In this document: positions 23,006-32,170 of the stretch, piece after piece | Numbering within the stretch: position 1 is the stretch's first letter | Layout: each line of letters opens with the position of its first letter | Origin: Rhodoferax sp. | GTDB lineage: Bacteria > Pseudomonadota > Gammaproteobacteria > Burkholderiales > Burkholderiaceae_C | Assembly: GCA_008015235.1 (NCBI GenBank) | Contig: SSFF01000039.1 | Coordinates: 1 to 32,170 of the forward strand | Reading direction: 5' to 3' | DNA length: 32,170 nt | Translations under genes and position numbers: made by a program | Notes under the pieces: model-generated | Told to the model about the DNA's origin: nothing | What the model saw: the letters and a program-made list of their open reading frames with translations, nothing else | The model's database searches: none

Positions 23006-25315
23006 GCCCTTGTACACGCCACATCCCAGGTAGAGGTCGTCCACCTGGCACACGTAGGACATCTTGGTTTGCACCTTGCCCGTGCTCGGGTTCGTGATGT
23101 CGTACTGGACCCATCCTGGCGACTCCTGGGCCTGCGACACAATCGCGTTGAGTAAACCCTGACCATCGACACCGGCGATGTCCTGCACGCGGGTACCGAC
23201 CTTGGCCGGGTTGCCGCCGAATGCCAGGTAAGCGCCATTGCGGTCGAGCGCAAAGACATACATGTCACGGTCGAAGAAGCCCTGATCGGCCGCGGTGATG
23301 TCGCGCACAAACGCTTCCCTGGAAGACACCTGGCGCCGGTGCGCCACGGCCTTCTCCACCAATGCCAATGCTTCGTCCGCCGTGCCCTGCTGGAGATGGA
23401 ACACCGATACTGATGCTGCCAGGGTCGAAGCCTGGTTCTGCAGCTCACTGGCCTGGTGGGCCGCAGTTTCCACCATGGCGGCATTCTGCTGGGTGATCTC
23501 GTCCAGCTGGCGCACCGCTGCGCTGATCTCCGCCAAGGAAGTGCTCTGCTCGGCACTGCTGGCCGATATCTCCGACATCTTGGCAGCAACCGTCCGAATT
23601 CCCTGCACCACCGCATCCATCTGGCCACCCGCGTCGCGGATCAGTTCGACACCCTTGCCGACCTGGCTCGAGGACGCGCTGATCAGCTCACGGATTTCCT
23701 TGGCTGAACTGGCCGAGCGCTGAGCCAATGAGCGCACCTCGCTGGCAACCACCGCAAAACCACGGCCCGACTCCCCGGCACGTGCTGCCTCCACCGCGGC
23801 ATTGAGTGCGAGGATGTTGGTCTGGAAAGCCAGTCCATCGATCACACCGACGATCTCGTCCATGCGCCGGGTGCTGGCCTGGATGGCTTCGATCTGGGCC
23901 ACCGCGAGTTGCATGCTTTGTGCACTCTGGTCGGCAATGGCCCGAACTTCCTTGGCGCTGCGGTCCGATTCCTGCGCGGCATGGGCATTGCCCTGCACCG
24001 TGGAAGCCAGCTCCTGGACGCTGGCATTGGTCTGCTCAAGGTTGGCGGCCTGCTGCTCAGTGCGATCCGAGAGCGCATGGCTGCCACTGACCAACTGGAT
24101 GCCGGACTGCGACACCAGCGCGGCATTGCTGCGCACACTGGCGACCATGCTCGAAAAGCTGTTGACCATGCTGTCCATCACATCGGACATGTCATTGAGC
24201 TCGTCGCTGCCACGCACCCGTACACGGTGGCGCAGATTACCATCGGCCATCTGCTGCATGAAGAGCAGCACCTGCTGCAGGTCGGCCAGGAAGCTCAGGC
24301 GGAAAGCCAGCATCAGGTAGATCAGCAGGCCTACGCCCGCCACGCTGACGGTCACACCGAACCAATATCGTTGCGAGATGCTGGTACGACGCTCCTGCAG
24401 TCGCTGCGCCAAGGCATCGACAGTCCAGGCCTGGAACTGGCCTACCGCCGCAATGGCCGCAGTGCCGGCTGCGAAATAGGCTTGCGGATCCTCAGCCGGT
24501 GCGTCGGCTGAAAAGCGGGTGCGCACCAGCTGGGCGAAATCACGCGAGACGGAGAGCGCCTTTTCGCCGGCCGCATCGCGTACACCCGCTTGCGCCATTT
24601 GCGCCTGCAGATGTTCGAGATCGCGCAACGCCGACTCCAGACTGTCTGCCTGGGTCAACATGCGTGCAGACCCCACCGGGTTCGGAGCCCCCTGGCTCAA
24701 CAGCCCGGCCCCCTGACCACGCAGCTTTCCCAACAACTCGGTCCAGGGTGTGGCATGCGACACCGCCATCTGGACCAGCAGGCCTGCGGCGGGGTCAGAT
24801 TCCAAAAGCAGGCGCGTATCCATGGCCAGCGCGTGCAAGAAGCGCTGCAGGTCTTCTACCAGTGCACTGTGCAACGCAAAACTTTCAGGGGCCGACTTGC
24901 CTTCGATCGCCCCGGCCAGCCCCTGCACGCGGGCCTGCAAGGCAGACCACGAAGATGCCAGGGAGGAATTTTGCAGCTGCGCCATGCTGGCGGTAGCCTG
25001 CTGCAGCGTGCTGGCCAGGGATTCCCGGGTCTTGTCGCGCCCAGCCTTGGCCGACTCGTTGCCGGACAACACCATGTTGGTCTGGCCCCGGTGGGTCTGG
25101 ACATGGCCAACCACCGCAGAGAGTTGGGTCACCGCTCCCACACCTTGCAATGCGGCACCGGTCTGTGCCAATGCGCCACGTTGGTACTGGAGCAACTGCC
25201 ACTGCACCAACACCAGAGGAACCAGGGCGACCAAAGCCAGTACCCCAAGCTTGGTGGTCATGCGCATGCGCCGTATGACCCACATACCCGGGAAAAACAG
25301 CCGTAACAGGTTCAT
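22994..25315 (-). CDS. Methyl-accepting chemotaxis protein with C-terminal Cache-like domain
   Basis: A 773-residue chemoreceptor. TM1 is about 22-40 and a ~280-residue helical periplasmic domain follows ([18 protein letters not shown] suggests a nitrate/4-helix-bundle type sensor). TM2 is about 320-342, then come HAMP ([20 protein letters not shown]) and the signalling domain with its highly conserved tip ([20 protein letters not shown], about 490-510). After the signalling domain, residues ~660-773 form a Cache-like domain ([36 protein letters not shown] and [12 protein letters not shown]), which would lie in the cytoplasm. ATG 25315 is chosen over an upstream start because AAGGAA precedes it and it gives the normal short N-terminus. 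The end overlaps the convergent RnfB-like gene by 12 bases. Confidence 0.9.
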   Translation of the reverse strand: MNLLRLFFPGMWVIRRMRMTTKLGVLALVALVPLVLVQWQLLQYQRGALAQTGAALQGVGAVTQLSAVVGHVQTHRGQTNMVLSGNESAKAGRDKTRESLASTLQQATASMAQLQNSSLASSWSALQARVQGLAGAIEGKSAPESFALHSALVEDLQRFLHALAMDTRLLLESDPAAGLLVQMAVSHATPWTELLGKLRGQGAGLLSQGAPNPVGSARMLTQADSLESALRDLEHLQAQMAQAGVRDAAGEKALSVSRDFAQLVRTRFSADAPAEDPQAYFAAGTAAIAAVGQFQAWTVDALAQRLQERRTSISQRYWFGVTVSVAGVGLLIYLMLAFRLSFLADLQQVLLFMQQMADGNLRHRVRVRGSDELNDMSDVMDSMVNSFSSMVASVRSNAALVSQSGIQLVSGSHALSDRTEQQAANLEQTNASVQELASTVQGNAHAAQESDRSAKEVRAIADQSAQSMQLAVAQIEAIQASTRRMDEIVGVIDGLAFQTNILALNAAVEAARAGESGRGFAVVASEVRSLAQRSASSAKEIRELISASSSQVGKGVELIRDAGGQMDAVVQGIRTVAAKMSEISASSAEQSTSLAEISAAVRQLDEITQQNAAMVETAAHQASELQNQASTLAASVSVFHLQQGTADEALALVEKAVAHRRQVSSREAFVRDITAADQGFFDRDMYVFALDRNGAYLAFGGNPAKVGTRVQDIAGVDGQGLLNAIVSQAQESPGWVQYDITNPSTGKVQTKMSYVCQVDDLYLGCGVYKGLAL

Positions 25316-25419
25316 GGTATTCCTTCTAGCTTCACTGCCAACTTCAGCGCGGCGCATTGTCACCTTACTGACATATCGCCCCGCTTACAAGTTGCGCCCA
25401 CTAGGGTTATTACCAAGTT

Positions 25420-25465
25420 CAGGCCGTGCCCTAGGCACGGCCTGCGACGGCAGGTGTACCTGCCG
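25420..25465. other. Two tandem perfect hairpins, no T-run
   Basis: CAGGCCGTGCC (25420-25430) pairs with GGCACGGCCTG (25434-25444) around a 3-base CTA turn. Directly after it, CGGCAGGT (25448-25455) pairs with ACCTGCCG (25458-25465). They lie 12 bases past the stop of the VOC gene and upstream of the chemoreceptor start. Neither is followed by Ts on either strand, so they are not classic terminators; they may be 3'-end stabilisers of the propionate operon mRNA. Confidence 0.6.
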
Positions 25466-25477
25466 AAGAAGTCGACC

Positions 25478-25948
25478 CTAGGCGGCGGACAGTGCAGCCA
25501 CCACCTCGGGCGGTGCCTGCACCAGCTCGATCAGCACGCCTTCCCCGGCAATGGGAAACTCGTCGTTGCTCTTGGGGTGCAGGAAGCAGATGTCGTACCC
25601 GGCGGCCCCCTTGCGGATGCCGCCCGGCGCGAAACGCACACCCTGCGCCGTGAGCCATTCCACGGCCACTGGCAGGTTGTCGATCCACAGGCCCACGTGG
25701 TTCAGCGGGGTGGTATGCACGGCCGGCTTCTTCTCGGGGTCGAGCGGCTGCATCAGGTCCACCTCCACCTTGTAGGGGCCGGTGCCCATGGCGCAGATGT
25801 CCTCGTCCACGTTTTCACGCTCACTCTTGAAGGTGCCAGTCACCTCCAGCCCCAGCATTTCGACCCAGAGCTTCTGCAGCCGGGTCTTGTCGGGGCCGCC
25901 AATGGCGATCTGCTGGATGCCCAGCATCTTGAAGGGGCGCTTACTCAT
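25478..25948 (-). CDS. VOC-family protein, probable methylmalonyl-CoA epimerase-like
   Basis: A 156-residue vicinal-oxygen-chelate protein with two beta-alpha-beta-beta-beta halves. It ends the mutase-meaB-pccB-pccA operon, where methylmalonyl-CoA epimerase would be expected to convert the (S)-methylmalonyl-CoA made by carboxylase to the (R)-form used by the mutase. Candidate metal ligands are H84 (LNHVGLWID), E141 (LIELVQAP) and D64 or E62 (KVEVDLMQP). The first ligand, His in known epimerases (usually in IxHIGIAV), is Gln13 here (GIQQIAIGG). So the epimerase assignment rests mostly on context; a glyoxalase-like role is possible. Its ATG overlaps the pccA stop (ATGA), indicating translational coupling. 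Confidence 0.72.
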   Translation of the reverse strand: MSKRPFKMLGIQQIAIGGPDKTRLQKLWVEMLGLEVTGTFKSERENVDEDICAMGTGPYKVEVDLMQPLDPEKKPAVHTTPLNHVGLWIDNLPVAVEWLTAQGVRFAPGGIRKGAAGYDICFLHPKSNDEFPIAGEGVLIELVQAPPEVVAALSAA

Positions 25949-27996
25949 TTTTCGAACTCCACAATCGGCTGGTCCACGGTCAGGCTTTCGCCCTTGGACG
26001 CCAGCACCTTGGCCACCACGCCATCGGCGGCGGCAAAGAGCACGTTCTCCATCTTCATGGCTTCGATCACGGCCACACGCTCACCCGCCTGGACCTTCTG
26101 CCCCGGCTGTACCGCCACGTCGACCAGCAGGCCCGGCATGGGCGAGAGTACATACTTGCTCATGTCCGCCGGTGCCTTGAAGGGCATGAGACGGTGCAAC
26201 TCGGCCATGCGCTGGGACATGACCAGCACGTCGATGCGGGTGCCGTTGTGCTGCACGCGCAGCGCCAGCGGGTTCTTGGGGGTGCCACGCTCGACCTGGG
26301 CCGTGAACGCCTGGCCATTGACGGTGCCGGTGATGGCAACGTCATTCAGGCGCGAATCGCTACGGATTTCATAGACCTGTGCGCCCACCTTGACACGGGC
26401 AAAGCCCTGTTCGCCCACAAACTCGTCCACATGCACGGCCGTGTAGCTGTTGTTGCCATCGGCTGCCAGCGTGACCACGGTGTAGTCCTTGCCAGCATTG
26501 ACGGCGTAGCCGGGCAGCTGGCCCGACAAGGTGGTGGCACGCTCGCGGCTCTTGCGGCGCACGAACGCGGCCAGCGCCTGCATGAAGCTGGGGTCTTCGT
26601 GCGGCACGTCTTCGGCCGCAAAGCCCTTGCCATAGTGCTCGGCAATGAAACCGGTGTTGAACTGGCCGGTGACGAACTTGGGATGCGCCAACAGCGCGGC
26701 CTGGAACGGGATGTTGGAGCTGATGCCGCGGATGACAAATCCGTTCAGGGCTTCGCGCATCTTGGCAATCGCCTCCTTGCGGTCTTTTCCGTGCACGATG
26801 AGCTTGGCGATCATTGAGTCGTAGTACATCGGAATCTCACCGCCCTCGGCCACACCCGTATCCACACGCACACCCTGTAGCTTGGACGTGTCGGACTGGA
26901 ACATGGTTTGCGGCGGCGGTGTGAAACGCACCAGACGACCCGTGGAAGGCAGAAAGTTGCGGAACGGGTCTTCGGCGTTGATGCGGCACTCGATGGCCCA
27001 GCCGTCACGCTTCACATCCGCCTGAGTGATGGGCAGCTTTTCGCCAGCCGCCACACGGATCATCATTTCCACCAAGTCCAGGCCGGTGATGCATTCGGTC
27101 ACCGGGTGCTCCACCTGCAGGCGGGTATTCATTTCCAGGAAGTAGAAGTCCTGGTCCTTACCGACCACGAACTCGACGGTGCCTGCCGACTGGTATTTCA
27201 CTGCCTTGGCCAGCGCCACGGCCTGCTCGCCCATGGCTTTGCGGGTAGCGTCGCTGATGAAGGGGCTGGGCGCCTCTTCGATGACCTTCTGGTGGCGGCG
27301 CTGGATCGAGCATTCGCGCTCGTTCAGGTACACCACGTTGCCGTGGCTGTCACCCAGCACCTGGATTTCGATGTGGCGTGGTTCGAGCACGTATTTCTCG
27401 ATGAACACGCGGTCGTCACCGAAGCTGTTGCGGGCTTCGTTGCGGCAGCTGGTGAAGCCTTCAAAGGCTTCCTTGTCATTGAAAGCCACGCGCAGACCCT
27501 TGCCACCGCCGCCGGCCGAGGCCTTGATCATGACGGGGTAGCCAATGCCCTTGGCAATCTCGACCGCCTGCTCCGCGGTATCGATGGCATCGTTGTAGCC
27601 GGGAATGGTGCTGACCTTGGCTTCATTGGCCAACTTCTTGGAGGCAATCTTGTCGCCCATGGCCGCAATGCTGAAATGGCGCGGGCCGATGAAGGCAATG
27701 CCTTCGTCTTCGCAGCGCTTGGCAAAGGCTTCGTTCTCGCTCAGGAAACCGTAGCCGGGATGCACGGCCTGGGCACCAGTCTGCTTGCAGGCTTCGATGA
27801 TCTTGTCGGCCAGCAGATAGCTTTCGCGGCTGGGCGGTGGCCCCAGGCGCACAGCTTCGTCGGCCAGCAGCACATGGCGTGCGTCCCGGTCGGCGTCGGA
27901 GTAAACAGCAACCGTCTTGATGCCCATCTTGCGGGCGGTAGCAATGACGCGGCAGGCGATTTCGCCGCGGTTGGCAATCAGAATCTTGGTAAACAT
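25945..27996 (-). CDS. pccA: Propionyl-CoA carboxylase alpha subunit (biotin carboxylase plus biotin carrier)
   Basis: This 683-residue subunit carboxylates its own biotin with ATP and bicarbonate and hands CO2 to the beta subunit, making (S)-methylmalonyl-CoA from propionyl-CoA in the cytoplasm. Biotin carboxylase features run from [19 protein letters not shown] through the ATP-grasp glycine loop ([15 protein letters not shown]) and [14 protein letters not shown] to [14 protein letters not shown]. The C-terminal biotin carrier domain has EAMKMENV with the biotin-accepting Lys648. The open frame extends 21 codons upstream, but ATG 27996 starts the conserved domain and has AAGGA 9 bases upstream. 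It lies 32 bases after pccB and overlaps the VOC gene by 4 bases. Confidence 0.93.
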   Translation of the reverse strand: MFTKILIANRGEIACRVIATARKMGIKTVAVYSDADRDARHVLLADEAVRLGPPPSRESYLLADKIIEACKQTGAQAVHPGYGFLSENEAFAKRCEDEGIAFIGPRHFSIAAMGDKIASKKLANEAKVSTIPGYNDAIDTAEQAVEIAKGIGYPVMIKASAGGGGKGLRVAFNDKEAFEGFTSCRNEARNSFGDDRVFIEKYVLEPRHIEIQVLGDSHGNVVYLNERECSIQRRHQKVIEEAPSPFISDATRKAMGEQAVALAKAVKYQSAGTVEFVVGKDQDFYFLEMNTRLQVEHPVTECITGLDLVEMMIRVAAGEKLPITQADVKRDGWAIECRINAEDPFRNFLPSTGRLVRFTPPPQTMFQSDTSKLQGVRVDTGVAEGGEIPMYYDSMIAKLIVHGKDRKEAIAKMREALNGFVIRGISSNIPFQAALLAHPKFVTGQFNTGFIAEHYGKGFAAEDVPHEDPSFMQALAAFVRRKSRERATTLSGQLPGYAVNAGKDYTVVTLAADGNNSYTAVHVDEFVGEQGFARVKVGAQVYEIRSDSRLNDVAITGTVNGQAFTAQVERGTPKNPLALRVQHNGTRIDVLVMSQRMAELHRLMPFKAPADMSKYVLSPMPGLLVDVAVQPGQKVQAGERVAVIEAMKMENVLFAAADGVVAKVLASKGESLTVDQPIVEFEK

Positions 27997-28028
27997 GGTC
28001 TGTGATCCTTTTTCGTTCTTGTCGGTGA

Positions 28029-29561
28029 TCAGAGCGGAATGTTCCCGTGCTTGCGCCACGGGTTCTCCAGCTTCTTGTCCTTGAGCATCACCAGCGAGCG
28101 GCAGATGCGCTTGCGGGTTTCGTGCGGCAGGATCACGTCGTCGATGAAGCCACGGGCACCGGCCACGAACGGGTTGGCAAAGCGTGCCTTGTACTCGGCT
28201 TCCTTGGCCGCGAGCTTCTCGGGGTCACCCTTGTCTTCGCGGAAGATGATTTCCACCGCACCCTTGGCGCCCATCACCGCGATCTCGGCATTGGGCCAGG
28301 CAAAGTTCACGTCGCCACGCAGATGCTTGGAGGCCATCACGTCGTACGCGCCGCCGTAGGCTTTGCGTGTAATGACGGTGATCTTGGGCACGGTGCACTC
28401 GGCGTAGGCGTACAGCAGCTTGGCACCATGCTTGATGATGCCGCCGTATTCCTGGCTGGTACCGGGCATGAAGCCGGGCACGTCGACGAAGGTGACGACC
28501 GGAATGTTGAAGGCATCGCAGAAGCGCACGAAGCGCGCGGCCTTGATGGAGCTCTTGATGTCCAGGCAACCGGCCAGCACCAGAGGCTGGTTCGCCACGA
28601 TGCCGATGGTCTGACCGTCCATGCGCGCAAAGCCGATGAGGATGTTCTTCGCGTATTCGGGCTGGATCTCGAAGAAATCGCCATCGTCCACAGTCTTGAC
28701 GATCAGCTCCTTCATGTCATAGGGCTTGTTGGGGTTGTCCGGCACCAGCGTGTCCAGGCTTCGGTCGGCACGGTCGATCGGGTCGCCGCTCTTGCGCACC
28801 GGGGCTTTCTCGCGGTTGTTCAGCGGCAGATAGTTGTAGAGGCGACGCAGCATCAGCAGCGCTTCCACATCGTTCTCGAAGGCCAGGTCGGCCACGCCGC
28901 TCTTGCTGGTGTGGGTCACGGCGCCACCGAGTTCCTCGGCGGTCACTTCCTCGTGCGTCACGGTCTTCACCACTTCGGGGCCGGTCACGAACATGTAGGA
29001 GCTGTCCTTGACCATGAAGATGAAGTCGGTCATGGCCGGCGAGTACACAGCACCACCGGCGCTGGGACCCATGATCATGCTGATCTGCGGAATCACCCCG
29101 CTGGCCATCACGTTGCGCTGGAACACCTCGGCATAACCGCCCAGAGAGGCCACGCCTTCCTGGATGCGGGCGCCACCCGAGTCGTTCAGGCCAATGACCG
29201 GGGCACCGACCTTCATGGCCTGGTCCATGATCTTGCAGATCTTCTCGGCATGGGCTTCAGACAGCGCACCGCCGAACACGGTGAAGTCCTGGCTGAACAC
29301 GAACACCAGGCGGCCGTTGATCATGCCGTAGCCGGTGACCACGCCGTCACCGGGGATCTTCTGGTCGGACATGCCGAAGTCGACGCAGCGGTGCTCGACG
29401 AACATGTCCCACTCTTCGAACGTGCCTTCGTCCAGCAGTACTTCCAGGCGCTCGCGTGCGGTCAGCTTGCCCTTCTTGTGCTGGGAGTCGATCCGCTTCT
29501 GGCCGCCGCCCATGCGGGCTGCTTCGCGCTTTTTCTCCAGTTGGTCGAGGATGTCTTGCAT
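28029..29561 (-). CDS. pccB: Propionyl-CoA carboxylase beta subunit (carboxyltransferase)
   Basis: This 510-residue subunit transfers the carboxyl group from biotin to propionyl-CoA. Length and sequence fit PccB: an N-terminal crotonase-like half ([48 protein letters not shown], and the oxyanion-hole region [17 protein letters not shown]) and a C-terminal half ([40 protein letters not shown], and [20 protein letters not shown]), ending in RKHGNIPL. Acetyl- versus propionyl-CoA choice cannot be read directly, but the mutase, meaB and pccA neighbours make propionyl-CoA the likely substrate. The 50-base gap upstream (to meaB) is largely filled by a dispersed repeat copy. Confidence 0.94.
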   Translation of the reverse strand: MQDILDQLEKKREAARMGGGQKRIDSQHKKGKLTARERLEVLLDEGTFEEWDMFVEHRCVDFGMSDQKIPGDGVVTGYGMINGRLVFVFSQDFTVFGGALSEAHAEKICKIMDQAMKVGAPVIGLNDSGGARIQEGVASLGGYAEVFQRNVMASGVIPQISMIMGPSAGGAVYSPAMTDFIFMVKDSSYMFVTGPEVVKTVTHEEVTAEELGGAVTHTSKSGVADLAFENDVEALLMLRRLYNYLPLNNREKAPVRKSGDPIDRADRSLDTLVPDNPNKPYDMKELIVKTVDDGDFFEIQPEYAKNILIGFARMDGQTIGIVANQPLVLAGCLDIKSSIKAARFVRFCDAFNIPVVTFVDVPGFMPGTSQEYGGIIKHGAKLLYAYAECTVPKITVITRKAYGGAYDVMASKHLRGDVNFAWPNAEIAVMGAKGAVEIIFREDKGDPEKLAAKEAEYKARFANPFVAGARGFIDDVILPHETRKRICRSLVMLKDKKLENPWRKHGNIPL

Positions 29562-29590
29562 GGCTTCCTTCTTTCGTCAAAAAAATGTTT

Positions 29591-29638
29591 CGCTATTAAT
29601 TCAGTAGCTTCCTACGCCGAAATATCAAGGGCTGAGAG
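29591..29638 (+). repeat. Dispersed short repeat, copy F, covering the meaB stop codon
   Basis: CGCTATTAATTCAGTAGCT, then ACGCCGAAATATC and GGGCTGAGAG. The first half lies in the meaB-pccB gap and the second half, more diverged, encodes the last residues and stop of MeaB on the opposite strand. The first 19 bases differ from copy E at one position. Confidence 0.65.
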
Positions 29639-30631
29639 CAGATTTCGTGCTGCCGTACTAGCCGGTAGACTGCCTTTTTCGACCGCCTGCACGGTGGATG
29701 CCAGCTGGGCCTGCACCGCCGGGTGGGCCTTGAACGCTTGCTTCAGCCCGGCGTCGATGCGCTCCCACATCCAGGCCAGTGCCTGGTGCTGGCGGCGGGC
29801 GCCCAGCTGACCGTTGCCCTGCTGCAGTGTCTTGAATTCGGTCACGGCATCCCAGAACGTATCCACACCCTGTGACTGCAAGGCACTGATCTGGATCACT
29901 TTCGGGTGCCACACGCTGCTGTCATGTGCCGCATGGTCGTGGTGCCCGTGCAGCCCCAGCAGGCGCAGGCTGGAGGTGATCTGGGCACGGGCGCGGGTGG
30001 CGGCGTTGGGGTCGATGTCGGCCTTGTTGATGACCACCAGGTCGGCCAGCTCCATCACACCCTTCTTGATGGCCTGCAGGTCGTCGCCGGCATTGGGCAG
30101 TTGCAGCAGCACGAACATGTCGGTCATGCCATGCACGGCCGTCTCGCTCTGGCCTACGCCCACGGTCTCGACGATCACCACGTCGTACCCGGCCGCTTCG
30201 CACACCAACATGGCTTCGCGCGTCTTCTCAGCCACACCACCCAGGGTGCCACTGCTGGGGCTGGGTCGTATGTAGGCCTTCTCCTGCATGGACAGCTGCT
30301 CCATGCGCGTCTTGTCGCCCAGGATGGAACCGCCCGACACGCTGCTGGATGGGTCCACGGCCAACACCGCCACGCGGTGGCCCTGACCAATCAGGTACAG
30401 CCCCAATGCTTCAATAAACGTGCTCTTGCCCACACCCGGCACGCCGCTGATGCCCAGCCGCAGGCTCTTGCCGGTGTGCGGCAGCAGCGCAGTGAGCAAG
30501 GCATCGCCTTGCTGGCGATGGTCGGCCCGCGTGGACTCCAACAGCGTGATGGCCTTGGCCATGGCACGGCGCTGTACGGCGCTTGCGCCATGCAGGATGC
30601 CATCGAGCAAGGGGGGTGTACTCACGGACAT
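29612..30631 (-). CDS. meaB: Methylmalonyl-CoA mutase-associated GTPase MeaB
   Basis: A 339-residue G3E-family P-loop GTPase (formerly called ArgK) that guards cobalamin loading and protects methylmalonyl-CoA mutase from inactivation. The Walker A motif GVPGVGKS is at 63-70, followed by [32 protein letters not shown] (switch/G3 region) and VVINKAD (G4). It starts 22 bases after the mutase stop and precedes pccB, the usual context. The stop codon and last residues (LDISA) fall inside a dispersed repeat copy, so the C-terminus may differ from relatives. No strong ribosome site is seen before ATG 30631; translation may be coupled to the mutase. Confidence 0.93.
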   Translation of the reverse strand: MSVSTPPLLDGILHGASAVQRRAMAKAITLLESTRADHRQQGDALLTALLPHTGKSLRLGISGVPGVGKSTFIEALGLYLIGQGHRVAVLAVDPSSSVSGGSILGDKTRMEQLSMQEKAYIRPSPSSGTLGGVAEKTREAMLVCEAAGYDVVIVETVGVGQSETAVHGMTDMFVLLQLPNAGDDLQAIKKGVMELADLVVINKADIDPNAATRARAQITSSLRLLGLHGHHDHAAHDSSVWHPKVIQISALQSQGVDTFWDAVTEFKTLQQGNGQLGARRQHQALAWMWERIDAGLKQAFKAHPAVQAQLASTVQAVEKGSLPASTAARNLLSALDISA

Positions 30632-30653
30632 GCGACCGTTTCTAGTCGATGAA

Positions 30654-32170
30654 TTAGGCGCGCGCCTTCTTGATCTGCTCCAGCACGTCCTTGGCGCTGG
30701 CCGGAATCGGGGTGCCGGGGCCGTACACGCCCTTGACGCCGGCCTCGTACAGCATGTCGTAGTCCTGGCGCGGAATCACGCCACCGACAAACACGATGAT
30801 GTCGTCCGCACCTTGGTCCTTGAGCGCCTGGATGATGGCGGGCACCAGGGTCTTGTGACCGGCCGCCAGGGTGGAAATGCCCACGGCATGCACGTCGTTC
30901 TCGATAGCCTGGCGTGCGCACTCTTCGGGCGTCTGGAACAGCGGCCCCATGTCCACGTCGAAGCCGAGGTCGGCAAAGGCCGTGGCCACGACCTTGGCGC
31001 CGCGGTCGTGCCCGTCCTGGCCCAGCTTTGCAACCATCACGCGCGGGCGGCGGCCTTCGGCAGCAGCGAATTCGGCGATTTCGGTCTTGAGCTTGTCCCA
31101 GCCTTCGGCCGAGTCGTAGGCAGCAGCGTACACACCAGTCACCTTTTGGGTATCCGCACGGTGGCGTCCGAATTCCTTTTCCAGGGCATCGCTGACCTCG
31201 CCCACGGTAGCGCGCAAGCGGATGGCTTTGATGGCCAAGTCCAGCAGGTTGCCCTGGCCGGATTGTGCCGCGGCGGTGAGCGCGCCCAACGCCGCTTGCA
31301 CGGCAGCGTTGTCCCGGGTAGCGCGAATCTGCTTCAGGCGGGCGATCTGGCCGTCGCGCACCTTCATGTTGTCCACGTCGAGGATCTCGATCGGATCTTC
31401 CTTGGCCAGCTTGTACTTGTTGACGCCGACGATGACGTCTTTGCCACTGTCGATGCGCGCCTGCTTTTCCGCAGCAGCGGCTTCGATCTTGAGCTTGGCC
31501 CAGCCGCTGTCCACGGCCTTGGTCATGCCGCCCATGGCGTCCACTTCCTCGATGATCTTCCAGGCCTCGTCGGCCATCTGCTGGGTCAGCGTCTCCATCA
31601 TGTAGCTGCCGGCCCAGGGGTCGACCACATTGGTGATGTGCGTCTCTTCCTGGATGATGAGCTGGGTATTGCGCGCAATGCGGGCCGAGAACTCGGTGGG
31701 CAGGGCAATGGCTTCGTCCAGCGAGTTGGTGTGCAGACTTTGCGTGCCGCCGAACACGGCCGCCATGGCTTCGATGGTGGTGCGCACCACGTTGTTGTAG
31801 GGGTCCTGCTCGGTCAGCGACCAGCCGGAGGTCTGGCTGTGGGTGCGCAGCATCATCGACTTGGCGCTCTTCGGCTTGAATTCCTTCATGATGCGCCACC
31901 ACAGCAGGCGCGCGGCGCGCAGCTTGGCGATCTCGAGGTAGAAGTTCATGCCGATGGCGAAGAAGAAGGACAGCCGCCCGGCGAAGGCGTCCACATCCAT
32001 GCCCTTGGCGATCGCCGTCTTGACGTACTCCTCGCCGTCGGCCAGCGTGAAGGCCAGTTCCAGCGCCTGGTTCGCGCCGGCTTCCTGGATGTGATAACCG
32101 GAGATCGAGATCGAGTTGAACTTCGGCATGTTGCTGGCCGTGTAGCCGATGATGTCGGCAATGATGCGCA
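30654..32170 (-). CDS. scpA: Methylmalonyl-CoA mutase, C-terminal part (5' truncated by window edge)
   Basis: This adenosylcobalamin enzyme rearranges (R)-methylmalonyl-CoA to succinyl-CoA, feeding propionate carbon into the TCA cycle. About 505 residues are present and the frame is open to the window end ([20 protein letters not shown]), so roughly the first 200 residues are missing. The TIM-barrel part shows [31 protein letters not shown] and [14 protein letters not shown]. The C-terminal B12 domain has DGHDRG (lower-ligand His), [11 protein letters not shown] and VFVGGVIP. Catalytic and B12 domains are on one chain, as in the homodimeric type. It is the first visible gene of the operon with meaB, pccB, pccA and the VOC protein; the promoter is outside the window. 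Confidence 0.95.
   Translation of the reverse strand, partial: RIIADIIGYTASNMPKFNSISISGYHIQEAGANQALELAFTLADGEEYVKTAIAKGMDVDAFAGRLSFFFAIGMNFYLEIAKLRAARLLWWRIMKEFKPKSAKSMMLRTHSQTSGWSLTEQDPYNNVVRTTIEAMAAVFGGTQSLHTNSLDEAIALPTEFSARIARNTQLIIQEETHITNVVDPWAGSYMMETLTQQMADEAWKIIEEVDAMGGMTKAVDSGWAKLKIEAAAAEKQARIDSGKDVIVGVNKYKLAKEDPIEILDVDNMKVRDGQIARLKQIRATRDNAAVQAALGALTAAAQSGQGNLLDLAIKAIRLRATVGEVSDALEKEFGRHRADTQKVTGVYAAAYDSAEGWDKLKTEIAEFAAAEGRRPRVMVAKLGQDGHDRGAKVVATAFADLGFDVDMGPLFQTPEECARQAIENDVHAVGISTLAAGHKTLVPAIIQALKDQGADDIIVFVGGVIPRQDYDMLYEAGVKGVYGPGTPIPASAKDVLEQIKKARA

Noticed and set aside
25330..25410. Possible flagellar sigma-28 promoter upstream of the chemoreceptor
   Set aside because: A GGCGATAT stretch on the minus strand resembles the GCCGATAA -10 element, but no matching TAAA-type -35 lies at the right distance.
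28047..29810. 587-codon plus-strand frame
   Set aside because: Antisense to pccB and part of meaB; His-rich shadow translation without motifs.

Overview
The window is GC-rich, densely packed chromosomal DNA that looks like a beta-proteobacterium of the order Burkholderiales, most likely a Comamonadaceae member (Acidovorax/Rhodoferax/Polaromonas type). The grounds are the strong G/C bias at third codon positions, the gene content (Cys-type intracellular PHA depolymerase, soluble RnfB-like ferredoxin, one-chain methylmalonyl-CoA mutase with MeaB and propionyl-CoA carboxylase), and a short dispersed repeat (CGCTAT...TAGCT...GCGGGC...GCC) of a kind I associate with this family. I see no rRNA, tRNA, CRISPR array, insertion sequence, integrase or prophage gene. 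No gene-free stretch exceeds 300 bases; the longest is about 215 bases (12658-12872).

Layout. 1-638 (+): 3' part of an aromatic/aspartate aminotransferase, closed by a strong terminator. 771-1565 (+): hydroxypyruvate isomerase, convergent with a Baeyer-Villiger/flavin monooxygenase (1573-3060, -). 3229-4077 (-): 3-hydroxybutyryl-CoA dehydrogenase with its own terminator. 4137-5747 (-): AraC-type regulator followed by a small unknown protein. 5821-7831 (-): a two-gene signalling unit, an exported sulfite-oxidase-fold protein without cysteine plus a membrane histidine kinase. 7982-10375 (+): a PAS-GGDEF-EAL protein. 10445-12657: a divergent pair in which both products carry a DJ-1/PfpI domain (a GlxA-type regulator and an exported protein).

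12873-17635 (+): a tight three-gene operon of an alkyl-DHAP-synthase-like flavoprotein, a GlpD-like dehydrogenase and an FGGY kinase. All three look like glycerol/DHAP-phosphate chemistry, yet both the kinase and the flavoprotein have changed key residues. 17654-20730: three exported proteins, the last a zinc phospholipase C/P1-nuclease-fold enzyme. 20787-23005 (+): an intracellular PHB depolymerase with a histone-like Lys/Ala/Pro tail, translationally coupled to an RnfB-like ferredoxin. A palindrome that looks like a PhaR operator lies just upstream. 22994-25315 (-): a chemoreceptor with a cytoplasmic C-terminal Cache-like domain.

25478-32170 (-): the propionyl-CoA to succinyl-CoA operon, transcribed as methylmalonyl-CoA mutase (cut by the window edge), meaB, pccB, pccA and a VOC protein that may be the epimerase. 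With 3-hydroxybutyryl-CoA dehydrogenase and PhaZ, much of the window deals with short-chain acyl-CoA and storage-polymer carbon.

The least explained items are the AGPS-like/GlpD/FGGY operon, the PhaZ tail with its operator-like palindrome, the cysteine-free SUOX-fold/kinase pair, the C-terminal Cache-like receptor, and the six-copy repeat, one copy of which lies in frame inside the RnfB-like gene.
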